The position numbers and the translations under genes are program-made. Shown here piece after piece: positions 13,801 through 22,659 of a stretch of 64,000 bases of DNA; within the stretch, counting starts at the first letter, position 1; the number at the start of each line of letters is the position of its first letter. A model generated the notes under the pieces. It saw only the letters and a list, made by a program, of their open reading frames with translations, was not told the origin of the DNA and ran no database searches. The stretch comes from Norana najaformis. Lineage: Eukaryota > Annelida > Clitellata > Crassiclitellata > Hormogastridae. The stretch covers positions 13,756,607 through 13,820,606 of the forward strand of contig OZ029916.1 of the NCBI GenBank assembly GCA_964023275.1, given 5' to 3'.

Positions 13801-16381
13801 TTATCTGACATAATAAGGCTAAATTATCTGACATAATACAATCTACATTATACAAAAACCTAAAACCATCATTCTTTTCCAAATCTGCACTACAAAATGT
13901 TAATTTAAACTTTTAATTTCAGTTTAAACAATTTACTATGTGCATCAAAAAAAATCTGAAAAGCAAATCCAGCAGGAATAATTCAAGAATGCACTAATGA
14001 ACATTAATAAGCCACTGAAACAGCCAGGTGTTGCACTTAGTACAAGATGAAAGGACACTAGTCAACCCAACAAGGAGAAGACAAGTGAACTAGATTGGTC
14101 ACATACTACGTGGAAATTCTTTCCTGAGGACAGAGACTGAAGGAAGAATTGAGGAAAAAAGTTCCAGGAAGTCCAAGGAATGTGCTGCTGGGCTGGATCA
14201 TGGATAAAGGAAGAAGAGGGGCTACAAAGAAGTTAAGGATAGAGAAGAGTAACAAAGTTGGATTCCTGGACCTGTCTAAGAGCAGAACACTGAAGAAGAC
14301 CGAGAAATTGAGCACAACATAGAAGTATTACACAAGTGCCCAATATGATAAACAGCAGAACTAAAGATAAAAAGCAGGTAAGGCACAAGAAATAATCCAA
14401 GGTCGCACATGAATGATAGGCTTTTTCCTTTATCAGAGGAAAATGCTTTTTTTGTAAATCATTGTAAATAGTCATTGCTATACAATATTCAGTGAACAGT
14501 TGAATCAGAAACCCAACAGGAAGCTCAGAGCTGTAATTACAGAATGACAAGGTAAACTGTGACAGTTTTCTGACCCATCATACAAACTCATCGATGCTCC
14601 ACTGCTTGCAATTTCTGCATCGGCCTTTCACTCAAAGCTGAAAACATTCCTCTTTCACAGATCCTATCCTGACACCCCTTCTTTCTCTTATCTCGCCCTG
14701 CTCTCCAACCCTAAGTACCATCCCCCATAGCTGCCACGCTGTCTCACCATCTGACTTTTGGATCCTGACCTGGAACTGAACCCTTTTGCCTATCGATTTT
14801 GTTTTGACTGAGCGCCTGTAAATAAGCTGGTCCCTGTGACGTGGCTTTCGTTGGGCACTTTAGAAATCTTGGAATTACGATTACAAATATGAACAGCATC
14901 AAATGGCAGCATAACATGATACCAAAAACAGAGAAGTGGCTTAACTTCAAATCAGTTTTACATACCAACACCGGCATGCCTTTGGGTCCAAGTCCTTTGT
15001 CAGTTTTCTTAACAAGTCTGTACATCATTTTTCTTCTGTAATCAGTCGGAAGATCAGGAACATATGCCACTGGATAGCAACAACAAACTACTAAGGCATT
15101 TCTTGAAATTTTCTAAATAATACTGAGTAAAAAAGTTTGTTATAACCTCCCCAATTTATGTCTATGGAGCTTTCCAAGGTCACATTCCCAACAAGTGATG
15201 AGTAGGACAAGGTTATTCAAATGGCGGACCGCTGTACACAATCCGGACTGCCAAGCCTTCCCCTGAGGATCACGCAAAGGTCAGGGAAACAGAAATGTTT
15301 TCCACATATATAACTTATAACGCAACTAACCAAAGCATCACTCATGTCCAATGATACACCTGAAAAGCTTGCTAGCTTGTTTTAAATTTCAGGATTTGGC
15401 GATTGTATCGCAGCTTCAGGCTGAAGATACTCTGAGACTTAGGAACTGTAAATTAAGGATTTCTGATCTATGTTTGTCAACAACTCTCAGTATATAAGTG
15501 CCATATAATGCTGCAATGAGAATGTTTGTAGCAACTCACAACTAAGTCAACATTCTCAACAATGCATATAATAAAACCTAATCTAATCCAATGGCTTCTA
15601 CAGCACCCCTGCTCAAATCATCAATCGATGGTAGCTTCATGTGAAATCATAATCAATGATCATAATCTATTGGAGAAGCCAGAATTTACGCTATGGTGGG
15701 TGATCAAGCTGAAACAAATGAGCTCCTGAGTTTAGACCTGAAGGCCATCAAAAAAGTGACAGAACGTACTAATTTGGACAGTGAATTCCAAAGTCTAGGA
15801 CCAACAACTAGCCTGGGAACCCAACACTGTTATGGTGCGAGATACCATAAGAGTTAGTAAGTTAGTTAATAACTTCTGCTGAGTGAAGAGATAGGTATTA
15901 TACTGTACTTGTCACAGTGTAAGACCTTGTTCACCACCTGCTATAATAATAATATAACTGGAATAGGCTCTACATCCATTACAGAACATAAGAGTCCCCG
16001 GAAAGACCGATTTCTTACTTATTTATTTCTTATTTGATAACGTCCAGTACGGCTGCGGCGCCCGAGTTTACACTCGCAATCGAGAATGGTCATATAGTTT
16101 ATATGTACGCGGAATTCTGAAACGAGTTTACCTCTCTCGCAATGAGGGGCGATTATATTGTTGATAAGCTAGTGGCTGCAAACGTAAGATAACCTGACCG
16201 GCCAATCGTGTTAAAGAAATGTGCCCTTCATATGACATGCAAACAGAATAATCACCGACATACCGATTAATGCCATCGACTTCTTTTTCTCTTCGAAGGA
16301 AGACATATCTAGTCCTTCTTCCACGCTTAATGGGTATACATCGCCGGTATCTTCGTCGCTTATAAAATACTCTTTTGACAT
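4854..16381 (-). CDS. POLR1E: POLR1E (RPA49/PAF53), RNA polymerase I subunit, 12 exons
   Basis: Subunit of nucleolar RNA polymerase I; in known systems it dimerises with POLR1G (PAF49) as a TFIIF-like module for rDNA initiation and elongation. Exons in transcript order: 16381-16264, 15069-14966, 12950-12880, 11174-11095, 10030-9957, 8449-8293, 7752-7687, 7286-7190, 6801-6662, 6080-5996, 5328-5215, 4998-4854. All junctions are GT-AG, phases agree throughout, and the 1251-nt CDS gives 416 residues, close to the family's usual length. Residues ~34-130 fit the N-terminal dimerisation fold (SMALIVAYVPDLP, then EGLRYVSNPAG). A charged linker ends at PSYREQ. The rest is the tandem winged-helix half: VSYLPPYHIDATRPQDVY, GFVLKYLDFLP, CVIALIISDFTLDFTILE, and a C-terminus of KRKLT like the human KRRKIT. 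The start ATG is the first in-frame one, in GGAAAATGTC. A possible poly(A) signal ATTAAA (minus) lies near 4737. Exons 1 and 2 are divergent and less certain than the rest. Confidence 0.93.
5390..5870 (-). mobile_element. Decayed RTE-like LINE C-terminal fragment in POLR1E intron 10
   Basis: Translation of the minus strand gives RRLQLFGYISCIDSK, close to the RRLxLFGHIxRM block near the C-terminus of RTE-like ORFs, followed by pieces resembling the GRPRxxW...DL region. Several stops interrupt it. The 131-codon ORF on the opposite strand (5463-5858) is most easily explained as the antisense of this fragment. Confidence 0.5.
6285..6410 (-). repeat. LINE family 1 3'-end fragment (minus)
   Basis: The plus strand reads GACTTCCATAACACCATTAC, then GCCAAGGCATTGGTCGATGG, GCTTCAAGT and CATAATCCATTG. 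This is the same word order as the family 1 copies at 44104, 15575 and 52805. It lies in POLR1E intron 9. Confidence 0.7.
8900..8966 (+). repeat. Short LINE family 1 3'-end fragment (plus)
   Basis: TCAACTGATGCCTTTGGCAT followed by ATTACAATGATGCTACTGAAG is the sense-orientation 3' end of family 1, as at 31435-31510. It lies in POLR1E intron 5. A degraded TCTAATCTAATC tail and AACTTCGACAGCACTGTTA at about 9318-9375 look like a second, minus-strand piece. Confidence 0.5.
8967..9950. other. POLR1E intron 5 interior, mostly unassigned
   Basis: Apart from the (TCTAA)n-like stretch at 9318-9340, I recognise nothing firm. The small ORFs at 9045-9312 show no domain-like features. Confidence 0.4.
10378..11029. 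repeat. 59-bp minisatellite, 11 tandem copies, in POLR1E intron 4
   Basis: Unit of 59 bp containing TACATGTCAGTGGATGACTA and ACAAATGAATTAACAATTAA. Copies begin at 10381, 10440, 10499, 10558, 10617, 10676, 10735, 10794, 10853, 10912 and 10971. They are nearly identical. The main variation is GACTAAC versus GACTATC (copies 3, 5, 6, 9 and 10 have the latter). Copy 1 has TTAATAATT, copy 5 has TACATTTCAG and copy 11 has GGATGGCTAAC. The array lies between POLR1E exons 4 and 5, ending about 65 bp from exon 4. Confidence 0.97.
11408..11674. repeat. 74-bp tandem array, about 3.5 copies, in POLR1E intron 3
   Basis: Units contain TTTTAAAACCTATCACAAAG, TCACAGACATCTTGCTGAAG and TACCTCACACATGCTGTGTG. The last two full units, starting at 11510 and 11584, are essentially identical. 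The leftmost unit is divergent and has an internal deletion. Because 74 is not a multiple of three, the open frames across it shift from unit to unit. Confidence 0.93.
11780..12200. repeat. Unclassified dispersed repeat, copy 1
   Basis: It shares ordered words with 15225-15545 in the same orientation: GACTGCCAAGCCTTCCC, an (A)CGTGCAAAGGTC / ACGCAAAGGTC pair, CAGCTTCAGGCTGAAG-like sequence, ATATCTGG / TTTCTGATC followed by TAAGTTTGTCA / TATGTTTGTCA, and a CAGTAT pair. No coding domain, terminal inverted repeat or A-rich tail was recognised. A 221-codon ORF (11584-12249) crosses the copy but is not preserved in the partner. Confidence 0.6.
12951..14560. other. POLR1E intron 2, largely unassigned
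   Basis: Contains a 23-bp unit repeated twice in tandem (13791-13836, TAAGGCTAAATTATCTGAC...) and a pyrimidine-rich stretch at about 13560-13700 in which TGTCAATCAT occurs twice. No gene or recognisable transposon is seen. Confidence 0.5.
14563..14890 (+). mobile_element. LINE family 2, 5'-truncated 3' end
   Basis: Sense-orientation family 2 3' region: GACCCATCATACAAACTCAT, CATTCCTCTTTCACAGATCC, TTTTGTTTTGACTGAGCGCC, then GAAATCTTGGAATTACGATT as the tail. It ends about 75 bp before POLR1E exon 2 and lies antisense to that gene. Confidence 0.85.
15225..15545. repeat. Unclassified dispersed repeat, copy 2
   Basis: Partner of 11780-12200 (shared words are listed there). This copy lies in POLR1E intron 1, next to a family 1 LINE fragment. 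Confidence 0.55.
15575..15935 (-). mobile_element. LINE family 1, 5'-truncated copy (minus)
   Basis: Starts with the complement of the tail (CTAATCTAATCC), then GGCTTCTACAGCACC, TCAATCGATGGTAGCTTCA, AGTTTAGACCTGAAGGCCAT and AGTGAATTCCAAAG. These words recur in the copies at 18255 and 44104. The reverse complement matches the sense copy near 61900-62010, where the end of a reverse-transcriptase ORF is readable. Confidence 0.85.
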
Positions 16382-16573
16382 TTTCCTTTCACGCAACTTT
16401 AAAACAGTAAACTACAGTCGTTTTACCAGCTTTTTAATCGGCACATGTAACTAGTACAAAAATCCACGTTATACTAAAACAAACATAGAAACATAAATTT
16501 GTATTTCGGTTGTGTTTAGGCGAAAGCTAACGTTTTATAGCGCTTTTACTTAATGCTAGCCTTGAAGTCCGCA

Positions 16574-17140
16574 ATCGTAATCGTAATCTCGAGATTTCTA
16601 AAGCGCCCAACGAACGCTAAGTGACGGGAACCAGCTTATTCACAGGCGCTCAATCAAAACAAAATCGATAGGCAAAAGGGTTCGGTTCCAGATCCAGGAG
16701 TCAGACAGTCGGAAGGCTACGGTGGATGATGTTTGAAATTGAAGCGAGAAGAAAGATAAGGGGAAGAGGAAGAATCAGGATAAGATTTCTGGAAAAGAAG
16801 TGTTTTCAGTCTTGAGTGAAAGACCTGTGCAGAAACTGAAAGAGGTGAAGTGTTGGTGAGTTCGTATGATTGACCAGACAACTGTCGCAATTCTGGCGGG
16901 AGTTTATTCCAAAGGGGTGGGGCAGCTATGGCTATGGAGCGATTTCCAAATTTTAAGGATGAGGTGACGGGAGGGCGAAGAGGTGTTAGGACAGATGAGG
17001 AGCGGGTTGAGCGGAATGGTTAGATAGTAAATAATTGACGAAGATAGGAGGGTTGGGAAGATTGAAGTGTGTTGTAGGTGAGGGATAAGACTGTACTCTA
17101 TTCGCTCTGGTATTTTAAGCCAGTGCAGTGATTTCAAACA
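16574..17140 (-). mobile_element. LINE family 2, 5'-truncated copy just upstream of POLR1E
   Basis: Begins with the complement of the tail (CGTAATCGTAATCTCGAGAT), then GGAACCAGCTTATTCACAGG, AACAAAATCGATAGGCAAAA, GAAGAATCAGGATAAGATTT, TTTATTCCAAAGGGGTGGGG and AAGCCAGTG. The minus strand carries remains of the RT C-terminus. The element's 3' tail is about 190 bp upstream of the POLR1E start codon and runs in the same direction as the gene, so it may contribute to the promoter or 5' UTR. Confidence 0.88.
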
Positions 17141-17315
17141 CCACCCACGTAGCCGCCCGACTGTCTGACTGCTTGACTCTTGGATCTTGATCTGGAAGCA
17201 AACCCTTTCTATCTATCTATTTTGTTTTGACTGAGCGCTTGTGAGTATTCTGGTTCCCGCGACTTAGCTTTCGTTGGGCGCTGTAGAAATCTCAAGATTA
17301 CGATTATGATTATCC
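17141..17315 (+). mobile_element. LINE family 2 3' end, head-to-head with previous copy
   Basis: Sense orientation: TCTTGGATCTTGATCTGGAA, TTTTGTTTTGACTGAGCGCT, GGGCGCTGTAGAAATCTCAA, tail GATTACGATTATGATTA. Together with 16574-17140 it forms an inverted pair with both 3' tails facing outwards. Confidence 0.85.
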
Positions 17316-17319
17316 TTAT

Positions 17320-18254
17320 TTGAATTAAGTGAAAACAGGCTTTTCAAGATTTTTCGTTTTTTTTCTTTGGTTTTTGATATTTTTTGGTAGGCCTATTCTA
17401 AATACCGACTTCGGTGTCGCTTTCGGTTTTTCTTAATATCTCGATATCGGTTCGGTATCAGTTAAACCGACCCAACACTAGAATACATTACATTACTGAT
17501 CCAACGAATCGGGTCGTGAAGGTTCGAAGAATATGGCGCAATGAAATAATTGAACATTTGGGAAAATAAGGGTAAAAGATACACGATATTACAACACAAC
17601 AACTTAACAAACTTTTAGAATCGAAATTAAGTATCGCCGTTTACATGTTAGAACTTTCCTCTCGCCGGGTTGCAGCCGATACGCAACTGGGCTTCGTCTG
17701 ATAAACGGTCAGTCTAATGCGTTTTCAGTCTGTGGGAAGAAGTGTTATCGAGATTCTGCCGGTGGCAGTTAAACGGTCGGTAAATTGGGTATTATCTTTA
17801 AGTAATGCTTACTAGAACGTGAAGCACGTTATTAAACCATTCTGCGTAAGTATAGGTAAATTTCTGTTTTATGATTGGCATAGTTTGACCAGTGAAGCCG
17901 CGATGTCTGTAGGTTTTTCAATGGCGGCCATCTCAGTTCGGATATTATAGACCTACCGACTGGCGAAACGTGTTTTGTCCAGCCTGCGATCCTTTTGTCT
18001 GGAGTTAGCAGATACCTTTCATTATACGAAGTGGAATTCATTTTGTATGGGGTATGTCGCCCCAACACTGACCTTGCTCAATAAATGCTTTTATATCTAA
18101 CAGACATCATCAAGTATCAGTCTTTCACTAGAGCTCCTTTTTTGGATCTACCGTTTTTAGAAGAGGGCTCTTTCAAACTTAGTGTCTTCAAACATTTTAA
18201 TTGGCCTCTTTTTCTTCCAGAAGAAGGAAAAACTCGTCTGATATCATGTCAGAA
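17320..18254. other. Divergent intergenic region, mostly unassigned
   Basis: Near 17390-17480 is a run of CGGTATCGG-like words ending in AACCGACCCAACACTAG, which may be a DNA-transposon end. TAGGCCTATTCTAAATAC at 17391 recurs at 22386. The remainder shows no recognisable gene or repeat. Confidence 0.4.
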
Positions 18255-19840
18255 GTGGACTTGTCTAATCTAATCTAATCAGTTGTATAGGGCCGTATCA
18301 GCAGTGTGCAAGGCATCAATCAATGGTTGAATTTCTATAGGTCAGAGAAATAGAAGCTAGGTTATGGTTGTTAAACAAGTTGAAACAGTTGAGTCTTAAG
18401 TTTAGACCGGAAAGACATCATGGAACTGACAGAAGAAATCAAACTGGGCGTTGACTTCCAAAGCTGTGGACCAGCAATCGAGAATGCTCTAGAACCCAAC
18501 ACTGTTCTAGTACAAGGCACTACAAGAGTTAATGTCCATTAATTGAGTGCAATATTTGTTGGTAGGATGGTTGAGCGTGGAATTGAGATAGGTCGGCTGA
18601 TTTAAATGTAGTACTGTGAGAACTGTAAGACAGATTTTAAACTGGATTCTTTGCTCAATAGACAACCAGCATTACAAATGCAATGTTGGTGTTTTATGCT
18701 GATACTTGTGTATTTTTGTTATGATTCTGGTCAGTTTTAAAACTGTTTGGAAAGTTTTAAACCATTTGTAGATTGTGCAGACCTTTCTTTGTGAGGCCAA
18801 TAAGAAGTAAGTTACCGTAGTCAAGTCTGCTGGAAACTTATGCATTAGCTAGTGGAATTAAGACAGTTTGAGGCAAGAGATCTGATTCTGTGAACATCCC
18901 TTATATATGTGAAATTGAGCTGATTTGCACATGGCGTTGATTGATTAGAAAATGACATAATGGAGTCAGATATTATGCCTAGACTGTGTGACTACATTCA
19001 AGACTAGACTACATTCAGTATGATTGATAAGCAAGATGCCCAAGTGAATAGATGTGAGGTAATCAAATTTATGGAGCTGTTGTACCTAGAAGAAGGATTT
19101 CAGTGTTTAAAGGATTCAGAAGTTTATTACTAGCCACCCAAGACTGAACATCAACAAAAAGTGAAGCAAGTAGTTGGGAGCAGGATTAGATATGCATCTG
19201 TCGAGTGAGCGGAATGGCTGGATATCTTCAGCATACAAGTGGTAGTCAAAGAAGCAATCAGTAAGTAGTGAACTGAGTGGAGAAGCTTATAATGTGAACA
19301 GGAGCAGGCCCAATACGGAACCTTGTGTAATGCCACAATTCAAGATAGCAGGCGCAGAAGTGAGTTGGTTGATACGGACTGAGTCTGAGGGTGCAGGTAA
19401 GATGCAAACCAGCACAGAACATAACTGGAAAGACCAATCCAGTGTTCAAAGTGCTGCAGGAGTAAGTAGGATCCTGCTTATCACCTGCCTTAGTAACTTA
19501 GAAAAAGAGGAGCTCTCAAAGACCATGTGAGACAAAGTAGGTGAATTTTGCAGCTGGGTCAAGTTTACGGACGTTACAACACTGGCGCTTAAATTTGAGG
19601 AGAGGAGAAGGTAAATGGGAGCGTTGTCAACACCTCTCAAGTTGGATGCACAGCGTCTTAGCAGCGGCAATGTCTGAGTTGTGTTAGGGCTGGGAAGGGT
19701 GTAATGCAACCCTCTTAGACTTAGCCCTAATGAGCTTATCCAGGATTTCAGATAAAGTCGAATTTAGTTGGGCAGCAAGTTTGGTAGACATCTGTGCTGG
19801 GCACTTCCTTGAGGAAACACTAGACTAACCACTAAATCTA
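18255..19840 (-). mobile_element. CR1/L2-type LINE (family 1), long 5'-truncated copy
   Basis: The left boundary is the complement of the 3' tail (TCTAATCTAATCTAATC). Moving right, the 3' words of family 1 are followed by reverse-transcriptase coding remains on the minus strand: SRLDYGNLLLIGL-like near 18800, then YLLHFLLMFSLG, SSHSAHST, a GCAxTACACAAGGTTCCGTATTGGGCC complement (ITQGSVLG block) near 19315, and RQVISRILLTPAALEHW-like upstream. About 1.6 kb long with many frame breaks. It is the longest minus-strand copy in the window and links the short family 1 fragments to an RT ORF. Confidence 0.85.
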
Positions 19841-20409
19841 CCAGTCTGTAGAATATAAGCTAACTTAAAAACGTTTATTATTGGACATTTTACTTGCAGA
19901 ATTTAAAATTAAAACAACTCATAGCTTAACTTCCGGTTATATCCCATGAACTGATTTGAGCATTAGGGTGATATCCCAGACAACACACCTGTGTCAAATT
20001 CATATAAATTTCACGTTGTTATTTAGATAAGAATTTATTGAATTCTCATCATGAATGCATCAATTTGATGACGTCAAATTAATATCAAACTAGTGAATTA
20101 TGTCCTTATGTTTTTGGTGCTTATGCATCATAAATGTGGGGTCATGTCTCAGTTACTCTATTATGAATATTAATTAGGCTAAACACGGTCCTAAAGTCAT
20201 GGAGCGATATGACCCTCCTTGAGAGGCAGAGCTATGTTTTGAGAAACCAGAGCCTTGTCAAACTTTCAAGTTGCCAGGTTGTGGGATATCATTCAGATGC
20301 AGAATTGTAACTTACACAGGCATATGGATGTTTTTGATTTTTTGGGTCATTTAGGATCTGATTTAAAAATTTTCACCACCTTATTCAGCTGTTGTCTTTA
20401 CTTTCAAAT

Positions 20410-21830
20410 TTAAAAACTTCATCACACCTGGTGTAGACACCACTGATGCAAAAAGCTATTGGCCAGTATCTAACTTGTCATAGCCAGGCAACTTATCAGC
20501 TGGCTCAACATCAACAACCTGCTCTCAGAAAGACAGTCAGCCTACCATGCTGCCCATTCCACAGAGCTGGCTCTTGCACATATTCTGTCTGACATACTTA
20601 CCACAGTTGACTCCGGAAACTTCTCTCTTCTATGTCTTCTGGACGTGTCTGCTGCATTCGACACTGTTGATCACAGTATTCTCCTTCACTGACTACACTC
20701 ATCTTTTGGCATGTCGTCCACCATGCTTGAGTGGATGATGTCCTACCCGACAGGCAGACAGCAGTGTCCATGCCACCTCCTCGTCCACACCTACTATCCT
20801 AACATTTGGCGTTCCCCAAGGCTCAGTTCTGTGACCCATTCTTTTCTTCCTCTATACTGCCGACATCGTAGACAATATCCACGCGCGGCCTGCATGGTCA
20901 TCTCTATGCCGACAACTCACAAATCTATGGCTTGTGTCGCCCTGATGACACTGATGTCCAGCACCAAAGGGTCATCTCAGTGAGCTGCGTTAATGACATA
21001 GCTTTCTGGATGAAATGCAGTTGGCTCCAGTTCAGTTCATCTAAGTCAGAATTTCTCTGATGCTCATCCTCACTTAGGTTGGACAAATTGGACACCAGCC
21101 CTTCATCATTGGTGAATGTGCTGTTGAGCCAGCGACTGTGGGTTGTGATCTTGGTCTCCTATTTGACAGAGATCTCTTGACAGTATCACATATTACAGGA
21201 CTTGTGAGGACCAGCTTCACCATCCTGAAACAGCTGAGGTCTGTCTCTCGGTCCCTGACATAGGATTAACTTGCTTACTCATACAAAGTCTGGTCCTAAG
21301 CTGAATTGACTACTGCAACGTTGCCTTCGCTGGATTGCCACAATGCAGAACCCTTCGGCTTCAGGCAGTCATCAACGCCGCTGCTCATCTGGCCGCTCGG
21401 ACTAGAAAGTCCAACTACAGGACCAGTTTCAGTGGCTAAGGATCAGCGAGCATGTAAAATTCAAACTTTGCCTTCTTGTGTACAAATGTCTGAACAACTG
21501 TGCACCACGCTATCTCGCAGACAGCATCGGGCCGCTATCTGATGATCCCAACCGCGACTGTGATCATCAAAGTCCGCCAATGTATTTGTACTGGCAACTA
21601 AGACTAGAATGGTTGATCGGGCCTTTCGGGTCGCTGGCCCGTATGCCTGGAACAGCCTTCCGGCATCCGTTCAGGAGTCTAAAAGTGTAACTCTTTAAAA
21701 AACAGCTGAAATTCTTTTTACTGCACAACTGTTAGTACTTAGGCTGACTTTTGACATTGTAAAGCACCCTAGAAGTAGCCTGCTACTTACAATGCTGTGT
21801 AAATTGTTGTCATTACAATTACAGTTTTAT
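20410..21830 (+). mobile_element. Decayed CR1/L2-type LINE, RT region to 3' end
   Basis: Plus-strand frames give, in order, HSTELALAHILSDI-like, an LDVSAAFDTVDHSIL-like RT block (the CTGCTGCATTCGACACTGTT stretch at 20649), LTFGVPQGSV-like near 20805, a LYADNSQIYGL-like catalytic region near 20920, LVYKCLNNCAPRYLAD near 21475, and a RAFRVAGPYAWNSLPA-like end near 21640. The 3' UTR reads ACATTGTAAAGCACCCTAGA and ends about 21825. Several stops and frameshifts are present. It belongs to the divergent POLR1E-ARPC1 intergenic region. Confidence 0.85.
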
Positions 21831-22659
21831 CTTATATAAAATACTGAGACCCTATAGTTTCAGGATAAGAGCAGGTATTCCAAATATTTGTTCATAAAGT
21901 AGATCTATTCACATAAAAGAGGACACATTTTTGAACATTTCAACGGGAGAAGTGGCGTTCTAGTTTAATTAAATTGGCAGAGTTATAAAAAGTACAACAT
22001 GATGATGTTTTTCAGTAAAAACATAAAATAATTCAGACTTTTGACATCATGACGTAAAATTAAGCTGAACTTTAAAGGCTGGGCTTTAAAAGTAATTCAG
22101 ACTTGATAAGATTAAATGAAGTTTTTAATGCGAGACGTCATGATAAAATTGAAAATACCAGTAATGATTCTCTACATACTGAGTTACAGTTTGATAACTA
22201 ACACAGCAAGGAATAAAAGCATGCAAAGAACTAATTTTGACCCATTTTATGCCTAATTGCCTTCTGAGCATGTTTCTCTCAAATTAACTTATCTGACTTT
22301 GTTAAGGTTTTCTCAGGCATGATCACATATCTATGCTGAGGATACTCAAATTTACATTTCTAATTGTGGCTTATTCTTTTTGGTAGGCCTATTCTAAATA
22401 CTGTCGAAGATATGCAGTCCTGGTCTGTTATATCAGAGATATATGTTGAAATGCTGTTTTTTTTCTTCAGAAAATATGGTTGAAAAAGTAAGAAAGGTTA
22501 CTGGTTTCTGCTCTTGCCTGCTTTGCATCGGTTATTTTGGCACAAGTACTTGAGGAGAAACTTGGAATGTTGACAGTTCCATACCATAAATTATATGCTG
22601 AACTGTGGTTTTTGATTGACTTTAGTTTGTCTTGATTGTAGTTGGTTAGAAATCACACG
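21831..22659. other. Sequence upstream of ARPC1, nothing firm
   Basis: Presumed 5' flank and 5' UTR of ARPC1. I see no TATA box I would defend. TAGGCCTATTCTAAATACTG at 22386 repeats a word found at 17391. Confidence 0.4.
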
